This document shows, one piece after another, positions 1 to 12,300 of a stretch of DNA of 64,000 bases; position 1 is the first letter of the stretch, and each line of letters opens with the position of its first letter. Under the pieces are notes generated by a model. It had not been told where the DNA came from, made no database searches, and saw nothing but the letters and a program-made list of their open reading frames with translations. This DNA is from Dermatemys mawii (lineage: Eukaryota; Chordata; Testudines; Dermatemydidae): NCBI GenBank assembly GCA_007922305.1, contig ML677334.1:63711142-63775141 (forward strand), read 5' to 3'. A program made the position numbers and the translations under genes.

Positions 1-1157
1 TCATATCGCCCCACGTTTGGGGGATTAGAGAGTGGCCAAGGTTCGCCACCACACCTCACCCCTGCCACAAAGGGGCGCTGCAGAGTAGGACCCACCACAA
101 ATCCATTTATTGAAGAAGTCACCCTAAGCAAGTTATGATTTATAGCACCCAAATGCCCAACTCGGGATCGGGGCACTGTAGTGACAGACACTATAAACAA
201 CAAATTACAGTTGCTACTCCCAGGATTTCACGATCTATATATGGAGAAACAACAAAAAAGTGTAGAACTGGGAGAGGGTCAACAGCTGAATGAAACACAT
301 GTATCAGCTAAGTGTACAATCTGAAGGTTTGGTTTTTAATTAAGATAAACAAGCACAGATATTAATCAAATCACAAACAGGGTACCTGCTTAGCCATCTT
401 TTACAAAAAACTGGCTTTAAAATTAATTTATGCAGCAGTTAGTTATATTTGACTCTGTTGAATAAATGAGAACTGACTAGAACAAATTACCTACATAAGA
501 CATGTCTCCATCTGTAAATGGATTTTAATTTGAGATATTACAAATACTGCCTCAAGTCCCTCAAAAAGAGAGAAATCCAAGTTAACTGATTACATTTCAG
601 ATAGTACTCTGCTGATATTGCGGGAGCTAGAGTTTGATGCATGGCTTTACTGAATAAAAGATATTTCTCTTCCATATACACTACACAACATGGCAATAGA
701 TATGGCTTGAATTTTAAATGTTTTATTTACCATGCCTTATGATTTAGGAATATCCTTACTATAGCTTGTCCTATTTAGCGGATATCAAGTCATGATTTAT
801 CAAGGATGCCAACTATGCTCAGTATTGCAACTGTAGGTTATAGCCTTGCTGCCATCATGAATAATGGGTACCCAACTCCTACTGCAGGAAGAACTGAATG
901 AGGAAGTATTTTCCATCTGCTCAAAACACAATAGACAGAGCACTGTTTCTAGTCCCTTGTGCAGGTTTGCTTTTTTAAGGCAGGTATTTGAACTAGAGTT
1001 AAGTAAACCTTTAATATTTTGCCTCCTTTCCTATGCAAAAGTGAACATAATATTTTGCATTGGTATACAGGTTTTACTTTATTTATGAATATTGGCAATA
1101 ACATTCAGTAATTTTGCACAAAGAAGAATCCATTATTTCCAAGGATGAACATATGAT

Positions 1158-1368
1158 AGGGTAGGTCTACACTGCCATTAGACACTCGCAGCTGGTCCAT
1201 GCCAGACTTGTGCTCATGAGACTTGCGCTGCAGAGCTGTTTCACGGCAGTGCAGACTTCTGGGCTCAGACTGCAGCCTGAGCTCTGGGACCCTCCCACCT
1301 CCAGCCCAAACCCAAGTCAGCTGGCCCAGGCTGGCCAGAGGTTTTTCATTTGATTGTAGACATACCCT
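1158..1368. mobile_element. Non-autonomous DNA transposon (MITE) with 14-bp terminal inverted repeats
   Basis: The left end AGGGTAGGTCTACA and the reverse complement of the right end (AGGGTATGTCTACA) differ at one base. The 211-bp body is GC-richer than its surroundings. Ends of the 'agggt-gtctaca' type recur at many places in this window. The superfamily is not certain. Confidence 0.65.
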
Positions 1369-2396
1369 AAAAAGTTTGGATTGCTAACCTTAAGTCCTGT
1401 GTTCATGACAGGGTTTTTTTCCCCCCGATACTTAGAAATAAAAACCATTGACAGAGTATTGTGAACTCTAGTTTTGCATGATTGCATGTTTAGGAATACA
1501 AATACATATGTATGTAAAGAATTACGCTGTATATTTCTGTTCAATGAGAGATGACAGAAAAAATACTCAAAGAAAAAACCTTAAGCATCTTCTTGAAAAA
1601 TCAATCTGTGACATTTAGTTTCACAGATGGAATACATGTAAAACCTTATCAAAACCAAATGATTATGAAAAAAATCTGGTTAAATGGATTCTTCAATCTC
1701 CTCTTTCTAGAAGTGGATTCTTGTCCAACTGTAGCATTTGTTGGAACCAATCTGGTTTCTAAAAAATTTTTTTGCTTGATCATAGTCACTAAAATATTTA
1801 TGTTCTCCCAGGCTCTCAAAAATTTGGCTGGACATAGGTACACAGTTTGTGCCCTAATAAGGGTAAATAAAAATTTCAACTTAATTTTTGCTGACTGATT
1901 TGTTTGCCAAGATGAATAAAGGTGGGGCCAGGAGGAAAGTAAACTTTGTATGGAGCATTATTTTTCTCTCTCATTTGCAATGAAATATAAAGTCAAGTAT
2001 GGAAAAAATGATGATATTTTGATGACTATTTCCAGAGGAAACTAAAGCTCGATACACTGTTAGTAATGGGCATACAATAAGGTTTCCAACAAACTCCCCT
2101 TAGGATGTGAAAGTAAGGAACACCACCACTGACAGCCCCATGCATATTTTCAATGAAAGTTTTAAAAATGAAACTTAAGCATTTTCCAGAAGACTTGCAG
2201 GAATACCAGCTTAAGCGGCATAGGACTAGTAAAGGAGAACCAGAATATGAAATTGAACCATCTAGTTACAGCGTACAAGATGAGCAAAAAACCCCTAAAT
2301 TAATAGAAGTGCATAAATGTTCATAAGTGTTCATAGAAGTAAAGGAATGTTTTCTGTATTCCATCCCTGGAAGACAGACAGTTAAGCCAACTTAAC

Positions 2397-2562
2397 GCCT
2401 GGTGTACACACTGCTAGGTCAATGGAGGAATTCTTCGGTCGATCTAGCATTTGCCTCTCGGGGAGGTGGATTAACTGCAGTGACAGAGAAACCCCTTTTT
2501 GTTGTTGTAGTAAGTGTCTACACTGAAGTGCTACAGCTGTGCCACTATAGCATTTTAAGTGA
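2397..2562. mobile_element. MITE fragment of the 'TCTACACT' type
   Basis: It contains GGAATTCTTCGGTCGA, then GCCTCTCGGGGAGGTGGATT and GTGTCTACACTGAAG. The same order occurs in the copy at 36228-36480 (gaagaattcttcc, gcctctcagggagatgga, cactgaagctgca), so both belong to one family. It abuts the CR1 copy that starts at 2583. Confidence 0.6.
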
Positions 2563-2582
2563 AAATATAATTTTTTTATTTA

Positions 2583-3805
2583 ACATAAGAATGGCAATAC
2601 TGGGTCAGATCAATGGTCCATCTAGCCCAGTATCCTGACAATGGCCAGTGCCAGATGCTTCAAAGAGAATAAACAGAACAGGGCAATTATCGAGTGATCC
2701 ATCCCCTGTCGTTCAGTCCCAGCATCTGGCAGTCAGAGACTTAGGAGACAGAGCATGAGACTGAGTCCATAACCATCTTAACTAATAGTCAATGATGGAC
2801 CTATGCTTCATGAACTTGTCTAATTCTTTTTTTAATCCCAGTTTTTATAGGTTTAGCCTTTATAACATCCTCTGGCAATGAGTTCCACAGGCTGACTGCG
2901 TTGTATGAAGAAGTTCTTCCTTTTATTTGTTTTAAACTTGCTGTCTATAAATGCAATTGGGTGACCCTTGGTTCCTGTGTTACATGACAGGGTAAAGAAC
3001 ACTTCCTCATTCACTTTCTCCACATCATTCATGACTTTATAGGCCTCCATCATAGTCCCCTTCAGTAGTCTCTTTTCTAAGATGAAAAGTTCCATACCCC
3101 TAATAATTTTTGTTGCCCTTCCCTGTACCTTTTCCATTTCTAATATATCTTCTTTTGAGATAGGGAAACCAGATCTGCATATGGTATTCAAGGTGTAGGT
3201 CTTATGTATTATGGATTTATATAGTGGCATTACGATATTTACTGTCTTCTCTCTTTTCTTATGGTTCCCAATATTGTTAATGTGCAGAGCAGTCAAACAA
3301 GCTGAGTGAGTGTTTTCCGAGAACTATCTACAGTGACTCCAAGATCTCTTCCTTGATTGGTAACAGCTAATTAAGACCCCATTATTTTGTATGTATAGTT
3401 GGGATTATGTTTTGCAATATGCATTACTTTGCAGTTATCAATGCTGAATTTCATCTGCCCCATTTTGTTGCCCAGTCACCATATTTTGTGAGATCTCTTT
3501 GTAATTCTTCGCAGTCTGCCTTTGACTTAACTATCTTGAGTAATTTTTTATCACCTGCAAAATTCGCCACCTCAATGTCAACTTTTTTCAGATCATTTAC
3601 GAATATGCTGAACAGTACAGATCCCAGGCAGACACTGCTATTTACCTCTCTCCATTTGGAAAACTGACCATTTATTCCTATGCTCTGTTTCCTGTCTTTT
3701 AACTAGTTACTGATCCATGAGAAGACATTTTCTCTTATCTTATGATTGCTTACTTTGCTTGAGGGACCTTGTCAAAGGTTTTCTCATAACCAAAATAGAT
3801 TGATA
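2583..3805 (-). mobile_element. CR1 LINE, 3' part, minus strand, decayed
   Basis: The minus strand shows a relic of the CR1 ORF2 C terminus in the open stretch 2853-3296. It includes EMEKVQGRATKIIRGMELF, a block starting FILEKRLLKGTMMEAYKVM, and KTNKRKNFFIQRSQPVELI. The 3' UTR follows, with the GACCCAGTATTGCC box and a TTCTTATG-type end near 2583. ORF2 of CR1 encodes an endonuclease and reverse transcriptase. Only the distal part is present and it carries frameshifts, so the copy is dead. Confidence 0.8.
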
Positions 3806-5757
3806 ACAGCTGAATAAAAAGAGCAACAAATCAACTGCGATCAATAAGTTTAATAAAAATTTAAAGCTATATTTTTAACATCTGAAATGGTAGAAGAATG
3901 ACTGATGTGCAAACTATTAATTTCCCTGCCAGTTGATTGAAAGGCCATGAATTTGGGAACCTGCAGCATTTTATCAAGAGGAAAGAATCAGACACAATAG
4001 TGAATCAGATTTTGTATCGAGATGGGCTGTAAAACTTTTGCAAGCCCTGCAGCTACCATCTCTCTTTTCTACTTACCAATTGCCAAACTAGACAAATATA
4101 ATCTAATATAGGTTAGGCTTCCCCAAAAGCTACTTCAATATATGAAAATCTAAACAGTTGTTCTGTGCACCGTCCCTTGAGCCACATATTAAACTTTTCC
4201 TATCATGTATCATCCATTCACATGATGCTACCCTATATGTTCTTTCCATGGAGTTATTCCAATAGTCTTATATATTACTATCTTGCTATTGTCACTATTC
4301 TCAATATGGACAACTGAAATTAGATCCTCCCTTATTCCAGCCAGTAAACAGTCTACCACGAAACAAACACACACACACATAGCTGCTCTGCCAAAGCACT
4401 AAGTAAACCACCAGCCAGATGATTTCCCATGTCTCACTAGAACAATGCTTTCCATTTTTATCTCAGTTCAAAGAATCTCATCACAATATCTGTTGGCTAA
4501 GCTATTTTTTTCTTACCCATTTTTTGAGTTTCAAAAGGGTAGATTTTACCTAACTTTTCTGAATCCAAACCTATATCACTTTTTTTTTTTTTTTAATTCC
4601 TTTCTTCCATAGTTTGATCCAACACCACATGCTGACTGGGTGGCTAACAGCTGTGCCAACCTCAATTGTCGCATTTTTGATTCACCATAGCCTCGCTACT
4701 GGGGCTTGTTTTGTGTGTAAATTCACCTAACACTTCCTGTGCCATTGCACCTACCATATCACCCTCTGTCATAAGCTCTACAGTTTGGGCCAATGTAAAC
4801 AGCGAATAATATTACACTGAAAACAGACCAATTGCCAAAACTGTCCAGACAAATCCATGCAATAGCTGTACTGCATTAGTCTACCTCCATATTATAATTT
4901 AATACCTACTCCCCAAGACCATCTCCCCTAAACTTGTAATCACTAATTCAAACACTCCCTTGAGCTCCTTTTGTAGATTGAAAAGGGATTTACACATAGG
5001 AAAATCTAGTCTCCATGTGCTGGCTATGCTATTTATTGGATAGACATACCTAGAGGTCAACAGGTGGGAGTGGCTTGCATAGATCTCAATCTTCCCATTT
5101 AAGTCAACTGCAAGACTACCATTAAATTTCCATAAGCCATTTTACAGCCCTCAGTTTGCACCTACTTTAATTCTTATCAAGCCTAGCGTTTAGCAGGCAG
5201 AATGAATGTAGTGAATGAATATTATCAGTGTAGTATTATCCATGCTTATGTGTCTTAATATTAATGTCAGTTTAATGCTACCCCCAAATTTTCAGCATGC
5301 CATACAGTTCTAAATAGATGACACAACTGCTCTGTAGAAATTGCCAAGAGGCAAGCTAGAGGTTTTGCAAGCTGGGTAGAGGTCAGGTGGTAGTGTCGCC
5401 TATCACATAGCCTTTTTCTGATTCCCAACTGAACTTATATACCATCACATTTCTTGTAGAGAATGTTGGCCTATCAGTCCTGAACTGCAACAGGCCTGGT
5501 TCTTCCAAGTCACTGACAGCCACCATTTGTTCAGCCAGGCATGTAAATTACACTTTTGCAATTTTCATGAGCTGTTAAGATCAACATTGCTAGACTCCAA
5601 CATTGCTAAAATCTTGGCAGAGTGACATTTCACACATTGTAACAGGGACACATTCAAATTAAAATTTCTCATTCTGCTAGATAAACCTCTTTCTTTTTTG
5701 CATTTGGAACATAAACGCTCAAAGAGCTCACTACCTACAAGTCAGCAAGGTAGATTA

Positions 5758-5857
5758 TTATATTGAGGACCGATCACTCTATGATTGATTATGATATATA
5801 TATATATAATCATATGATACAGATATGATATTATATTGAGCACCGATCACTCTATGA
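5758..5857. repeat. 73-bp tandem duplication around an (AT)n palindrome
   Basis: TTATATTGAG..CCGATCACTCTATGA occurs at 5758 and again at 5831 with one substitution (gaggacc/gagcacc). Between the copies lies the self-complementary stretch atgatatatatatatataatcat. Confidence 0.8.
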
Positions 5858-5944
5858 AAAGCCACACAAAATACAAAACGTTAAATATAAAATGGTTCAG
5901 CCTCACTTGAGCTTTTTCTGGGTTAGGCCCTAACTTAACTGTTT

Positions 5945-6000
5945 GAATTAAGGTAGCACTTTGAGTTTCCAGTCATGAATCAGGGCCTCTTTGTGCTAGG
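5945..6000 (+). repeat. Fragment of a dispersed repeat also present at 63893
   Basis: CCAGTCATGAATCAGGGCCTC.. is followed by TGTGCTAGGCAGCAAAC. This parallels CCCCAGTCATGAACCAGGACC.. and TGTGCTAGGTACAGTAC at 63921-63961. I recognise it as a common turtle interspersed repeat but cannot assign a class. Confidence 0.5.
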
Positions 6001-6010
6001 CAGCAAACAG

Positions 6011-6240
6011 GGAGTCGACCTAAGATACGCAACTTCAGCTTTCCTGGCCATCCACACAGCAGCAAGTCAACCACTGCCGCTCCCGTGTTGACTGTGCTTC
6101 CGCCTCTCACTGAGGTGGAGTACAGGGGTCAACAGGGAGTGCATTCGGGGATCGATTTATCATGTCTAAACTAGATACAATAAATCAATCCCCGATAGAG
6201 CGATCACTGCTCGCCAATCTGGTGTGTAGTGTAGATGTAC
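6011..6240. mobile_element. MITE with internal 'cgattta..taaatc' palindrome
   Basis: It contains GTCGACCTAAGATACGCAAC, GCCTCTCACTGAGGTGGAGT, ATCGATTTATCATGTCTA and AATAAATCAATCCCCGAT, ending in GTGTAGTGTAGATGTAC. The copy at 49926-50221 has the same blocks in the opposite orientation, which confirms an interspersed family. Confidence 0.7.
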
Positions 6241-6289
6241 TCAAAGACATTCCTACCCCTGAAGATCTTGTAATCCAAGTAGACTTCAA

Positions 6290-6343
6290 TGAGCTAGATG
6301 GTCCTTTAGTCTGACCCAGTATGACCGTTCTTATGCTTATGTG
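6290..6343 (+). mobile_element. CR1 LINE 3'-end fragment, plus strand
   Basis: GAGCTAGATGGTCCTTTAGT, then CTGACCCAGTATGACC and TTCTTATGCTTATG. This is the typical extreme 3' end of a CR1 subfamily with its octamer-like tail. Only about 55 bases remain. Confidence 0.7.
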
Positions 6344-7667
6344 CTTTGCTGGATCAGCACTTCAGTTGCTAACATTGCACATTTTTTCCCTAGGTTCAAA
6401 TGTGTCTGTTTCTCACATCCCTCTCTATTCCCTTTAATTCTAGCTTAAACTCTCTTCACACACACATTGCAAATTGAAAATTTGCTCAGAGGTGTTCCCA
6501 TTTAATTTTCAGAGACCTGTTATTTAAGATGTGGCGTTATAATAGCAGTTCTCTTCAAATGTTGGAACTGTGGAGTGTGCTGATCAAAAATTCATTATAG
6601 GGTAATTAAACCGCTTTTATCTTGACACAAATTTAACGAAAAACCAAATTGTGTTAAAACTACAAAATTTTGCCAACAGGAAATTTATGGTGTTAATATA
6701 GGTTGAGGCAATTATAATTCCTTCCATCAAACCACATTTCAGAAGCCATTTAGACACCGCCAATGTCAGCTTTCAGTAATCTTTAAACCCTTACTTATCA
6801 GCATGCAAGAAAGAAGCTGCTAGCATATGCTTTCACTCACAGAAATCTCAACTTTGCCCACTTCCCTGTGTCACACTGTATTGAAGTGTTCAATTTACTT
6901 GATATTTCATGTGTTTTCTATTTACTGGATATAACGAGAATGCAATGTGACTACCTTAGATGAGCTTCAAATACAGTTGGGTGAATACTGAAAAAGCAGT
7001 AACTCAGGATCATTGTATTCAAGACCATTTATTCGCTTACAGTAATCAGATAACATTTGTTGGCAAGACTACTCAAGCAACTATGTATTTTCAAAATTAC
7101 TGGCACCTTAAAGTGCAAATTGATGCAGACATCTTAACGCCACATGTGACTTAAAGCTCTTCTCCTGTTTTTGAAAGTTCCTGTCATCAAATGCAGGAAG
7201 CAAAATCAATATCATGCAACTTCAGAGAACAGAGCACAATGAATTAAGAATAGGAGGTCCACAAGAAACAGTGGCTTGAGCACTTGAGACTAGAATTTGT
7301 TTGCATAATACATTTGAACAAAAATAAATTCATTAAAAAAGTGAAGACTGCTCCAAATGGAGAAGGGGGCTAACTTCAAATAAGTTCTGTGCTGCCGACA
7401 GTTTTGTCGGTTCTAGTTTAAAATAGATTGCATTTAAAATAGACTGCTAGACACAGTCACTCACTCCCTCACCCCTTGGCTTTCACAACTAAGTCCCAAT
7501 TCTGCCTCCTTCCTAACCTATCTTCCAGCATATTCGTTAGACAGGGAAGTATGAGGAGTCAGTCACTAACCATCTGTTTATCCCCTCTCAAGTTTCCATC
7601 TTCAGTTCTCTCCCCTTTGGAGTGAACCTGCCAAAAAGTTGCTCCCCTTACTGTGCACCACTGTGAT

Positions 7668-7907
7668 CACAGGACCTACCTGTAGATTTTGTGGTACAGC
7701 TTAAAAGGGGATTCTTGGCATCCCACCAGATCTTCAGACCAGCCTTCACTTCTTCAGGAGAAGTAGAATCCATCTGGCTGACTCCTGGCTCACAGGACCT
7801 ACCTGTAGATTTTGTGGTACAGCTTAAAAGAGGATTCTTGGCATTCCACCAGATCTTCAGACCAGCCTTCACTTCTTCAGCAGAAGTAGAGTACATCTGG
7901 CTGACTC
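7668..7907. repeat. Two-copy tandem duplication, 123-bp unit
   Basis: The unit CACAGGACCTACCTGTAGAT..CTGGCTGACTCCTG starts at 7668 and 7791. The copies differ at about five positions. The unit is 41 codons long and open on both strands. On the minus strand it repeats (G)VSQMxSTSxEEVKAGLKIWW and AKNPLLSCTTKSTGRSC. I recognise neither reading. Confidence 0.9.
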
Positions 7908-9239
7908 CTGCGCCTGCACTAACTCTGCATAGGCCCAAGCAACTGCCCATTCATGTGTTGGGGCCTTAGTCTACGTGCTAAGGGTAGCAATGCAAGAAAA
8001 TTTACAATGATTTCATCTCTCGGAGAGGGAATTTTAGCATCAAATTAAAAGCCAGATTGAGGAAAGGAAGTTTCTCCATAACCATTTCCACTGATGGATA
8101 ATTACTCTGGGTTAAAATAGCATCTGCAGGATCCTTCAAAGTATGAGCTGATCATTGGCTGGGGCTAGGAACAATTCTGCCACTATATCTCCCATTTTTT
8201 GGTATTACATGGGGGGAATAAAACAAATTATGCTTATGTGCTTTACTCTTGTTCATTAGCAAATAATACTGTCATCTCTTAGGAATCTTGATTCCAAGTC
8301 CCTTGTACAAGGACTTTGAATATTATGGTGTGTCAATCTTGACATTCATTGATATCCATATTGTGCTTACATTTTGAGTAGTACTAATACTTACTAACAT
8401 TTTAAAATGGAAATAAGATTTTTATAGCCAAGTAATTTAATTGAACTTTGCAAGTCAAATCCAGTAGGTTATAGAATGGCATCAGAACTCTATTAGTGAG
8501 TTGACACTCATGTCTGTAATACAGATATCAGATATTTTGATTTTCAGTAACCAGGAGAAAGACAATGCAATGAAATTCATTTCACAGCACTTATTAGGTC
8601 AAAATTACTTGGATGCTTTAATACAAAGCCTATGATATACTCTTACTGCCTGGTCTTGCTATAATCAGTTAGTAATATAGGGACAGGAGACACTTACTGC
8701 TTTATGTCTTGCTAAACCAGCCTCTCTCTTTCTTTCTTTTTTAAGACTAGTTTCTGAATGTTTCGTCTTAGGAAAGCAAAGCCCTTTACTGAAAGAACAA
8801 AACTATGTTTACTTTATATTTACAAACATGGTAATATTGTTTTAAATAAGACTTTATTCAAACTGATGAGCAATGTTTCCCAACTTACTGAATTTCATAC
8901 AGCACAGTGCCTTAAAAGACAACTGTATGAATTACTCTGTACATAGAAACAGGAATTTATTCTTGTTTTCAGAAATGGACAATAACACAAAGAAAATATC
9001 AAGGAGTCAAGATAGTGTCCTAGAATGAATATCCTTTAATAAGATTCTTGTTATGAGACAACAATAAATACTTAAAACAAAGGCAGTACATATCAGCCAT
9101 GTTTCTTCAGATACGTTCATAGTATAGCAGGATGTCAACTGGCAGAGATTCTTCAGAAGTAGTTGGACAAACACTAGCTTTTACTAGGTGACAGCACCAG
9201 AGGAAAACAGGAAAGAAATCGACACATTAGCAGGAGGCA

Positions 9240-9337
9240 AATATTGCAGCCAAGAATGTATGTTTATTATCAATGTAAGATATACGTGCTCCAGCTATAG
9301 CCAGGAAGGCAGAGCTGCAACATACAGTTTGAAATGT
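9240..9337 (-). other. ATP6V1H: ATP6V1H 3' UTR (predicted)
   Basis: The sequence runs from the base after the stop codon to about 20 bases past a canonical AATAAA. It is about 100 bases long. The exact cleavage site cannot be read from the sequence. A longer form using the next AATAAA (8956-8961, minus strand) is possible. Confidence 0.6.
9263..9268 (-). promoter_or_regulatory. Candidate polyadenylation signal AATAAA of ATP6V1H
   Basis: The plus-strand TTTATT at this position reads AATAAA on the gene strand, about 70 bases after the stop codon. It is the first canonical signal downstream of the stop. A second AATAAA lies at 8956-8961. Confidence 0.6.
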
Positions 9338-9398
9338 TTAGCTTCGTGCCGTGACTGTTGGAGGTTGTTCTGACTGTAACTGCTTCCCAAGATATTCC
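9338..9398 (-). CDS. ATP6V1H: ATP6V1H terminal coding exon (residues 464-483 and stop)
   Basis: On the minus strand the acceptor AG (9400-9399) is followed by G, which completes a split Trp codon (TG|G). The exon then reads [19 protein letters not shown] and ends with TAA (9340-9338). The mammalian tail, as I remember it, reads QSEQPQTAAARS, so the last dozen residues vary slightly while [11 protein letters not shown] is unchanged. This tail belongs to the C-terminal domain. Phase and length match the upstream exon exactly. Confidence 0.95.
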
Positions 9399-12300
9399 CT
9401 GAAAGACAATATAAGAGAGATTGTGAAAGATTCCCCACAGAAAGTCACAAGCAGAGTGAAAAGAGGGAAACAAAGCTCTTACAGTTCAATCTTCTCATGG
9501 AAGAACAATGACTAGCGATATTGGGTGCCCTACTTGATATACCTTGAATGGCCAGAGCTTCATTTTCAGAGGGTGGTTGCTGAGCTATTCTTGAAGCCCA
9601 GGTGAGAGGTTTCAATTTGAGCATCTCCCCACCACCACGCCCCAAAAAAGTAACCCAAAATCACTAGTCACTTTTGAAAATCTTGACCAGTGTTCTAAGC
9701 TCATCCATTGCTACTGTAACTTTGCTGACTGACGGTCACAAAGGTTGCTGGTAAAATATTTAAAGGATTAGTCATCCTATAGTGTTCATGTATAACTCCT
9801 GATAATGTTAGTATGCACACAGACTGTACAAACTTCTCAGTTAGCAAAACCACATACAAATGACAGTTGGAAAAGACTTATAAGATCCAATCAGGTTCAT
9901 TTCCTACCTCTCTTGTATTAAGAGTGCTTTCTCCAGGCCAGTGTAAAAATGTATTCAATTTTTTTTTTTTTTTTAAACACACCAGTCCTATCTAAACCTG
10001 GAACCAAATTAACACTCAGAATCAAGATTTTTGAATCTTTGGTAGATTCCATCCTTCACACAAATAATGAAGTATTTATCTGTTATGAAATTCCTCTGTC
10101 AATTTAATCAATTTTCAAAGTCATTTTCAGGTCATCACTGCAATGCAATGCCAATAATTGATAACAAAAATAGAGGAATGTAAACTGTATAAAAATGACA
10201 CCAAGGGCCTAATACTACAAAGGTGTTGCTGAGTGCTTTCATGTTTCATTAGTTTTCATGGGAAGTTGCGGGAGCACAGAGTTAAAAGACAAAAAAAAAA
10301 AAGCAGAGAGAAAACGTGAAAACCAATAAAAGTTCCTATAAGCGTACAAGAACCTTGCCAGGGGAGATCACCTAGCAGTATTATGGGACCCTCGTAGGCC
10401 AAAATCTTTCCTACCCTTCCACAAGGATTGGGACACCCCTTAGAGGCTACTGTTCATTTGCTGAATTAAAACAAAGGCCCTGTGTCAGTTCAAGCTCAGG
10501 TTCTTGTACCAAAAGTCCCTTCTCGGTTGAAGACTCTGGAAAACCTAGGTTGGGCCCAGTATATACAAACATCTAGGGGGTGATGCATCTCTGGAGTTCT
10601 TTACACTACCCAAGGTAATCACATCACAGACACACAGAGTTTTTTAGTTCCTGGAGGAGCTGTGGTAACCCTCCACCATGAAAAGAAAACAATCATACAT
10701 AAACCATTCATAGCTGTAATACAAATGATCTCCAACAGTACTGCATGGGATTACAATATTTGTCTCACTATGTATGACCATATACAATAATACCAAGTAA
10801 ATCATATCTGAGGACTATAGCGACAAATATTTTCTCACGCAGGAAAAACACAAATAGGTGGGAAGCCAAAGCGTTTAGTGATATCACCTTCGAAAATGAT
10901 CCTGCAATGTTTCCTTTCACTATTTAAAGGAGAGTGGGGAGGATGAATTCCTGCAAGCCAGTGCTCTGATATGGAATGCATCTGCATGAAGTGTTTTATT
11001 GATTAGCAGAAAATGTAAGGCAGCAAGTTGTGCTAAAAAGCACACATGGTAGACTGAACTCCTGAACACCTACAAACTTCCAAATAACTGGTTTAACAGA
11101 GTTTTCTTACAATGTTGCCATTTCAGTGCCTCGCCCATATTGGACTTGTAAAGCTAAGCACTTTATATGATTGGTAGTCTAACTAGCTCTATAACACTGG
11201 TGATAACCATAGAAGTTGACGTGAGATTTACAGTACAAAGGCCCAGCTAGGGTCAAAGTGTTGCAATTTTAGTTCTTTTGAGATTGAGAGACTGATTTAA
11301 CGGAGGCAAAATCCTTTCAGCATAGCATAACTACCAGTCCTCACATTAAATATTTTAACAGATGTGTTTGAGCAGACCTGAAGAAGAGTTTGACACTTGA
11401 GTCTCACCAACAGAGTTGGCCCAATAAAAGATATGACCTCACCCACTTTGTCTCCTGATTTGGACATCTGAGTTTAATTCAGCTAAAAGTAATTAGTGAA
11501 TTATGCACTAGCAAAAAAAATTTTCTGGCTAGGTCTTATTTCTAGACTAAAAATGTAGATGTTTTTGGCAGTTATCCAAAAGCTGTCACTTCCTCCAAGG
11601 AGTTCGGAAAATCAAATATACATTAATAATTGCCGCATCTTCTATCTGTTCTAATATGTTCCTCCTTTCAGTATTGTCATTTTCATTTAATGTTTCACTT
11701 GGGGGTGGGGTGGGAGTATCAAGCTGAATCCAGAGTTCAAGTAGGTTCTTTGTTGTGGTAATGGCAGTAAATGTTTTATGGCCATTTGAGGAAGAATTTT
11801 ATGGCTCTGATCCAATGCTTACTTAATTCAAATCAGAGTATTTCCACTGAATTCCTTTGGTGCTGTATCAGGAACTATTTACAAACTGACAGTCTGAATT
11901 GAAAATGTGAGCTGCTGGCCTTCTGCTTGTGAAGTTGCTCAGAGTCAGCAGCATATAACCCAAGATAGCCTGGTAATTTTAACACAACTGAATCCCAACT
12001 TTGTTGTGTTTAACTCTGAATTAGGAGTTGCATTCCAGAGGCTGAGGGGAAAAGATGGTAGTGAGTTTAATAGGATACGCTTGGGTGTTTAACTCTAAAA
12101 ATGCCCAACCCTTATATTCTCATGTCCACTTCAGTCAGTATTCTCTCTCCATAAGGAATCAGAAAGATAATTTCAGTCCTACTGCTGTTTAAGCTTTCGG
12201 CTGGTTGGGGTCCCGTCCCCCACCCCCCCACACATATACTGTGTGTCTAAATGTCAATGTGTTGATTTCAAAGATCATCATTGTAGAGTTTTTTCAAATA

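Larger units (their letters stand above)
1..9239. other. Region 3' of ATP6V1H, no gene recognised
   Basis: No host coding exon is recognisable on either strand. The stretch holds MITE copies (1158-1368, 2397-2562, 6011-6240), CR1 pieces (2583-3805, 6290-6343), a small AT-rich duplication (5758-5857) and a tandem duplication (7668-7907). The rest, including 3810-5750, 6350-7660 and 7910-9239, is unique-looking AT-rich sequence with nothing I can name. Confidence 0.6.

Noticed and set aside
2853..3296. 147-codon open frame as a possible gene
   Set aside because: Its second half is the end of CR1 ORF2 with damage, so it belongs to the dead LINE.
7440..7660. CRISPR-like or satellite array around the 123-bp repeat
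   Set aside because: There are only two adjacent copies with no spacers, in a vertebrate genome. This is a simple tandem duplication.
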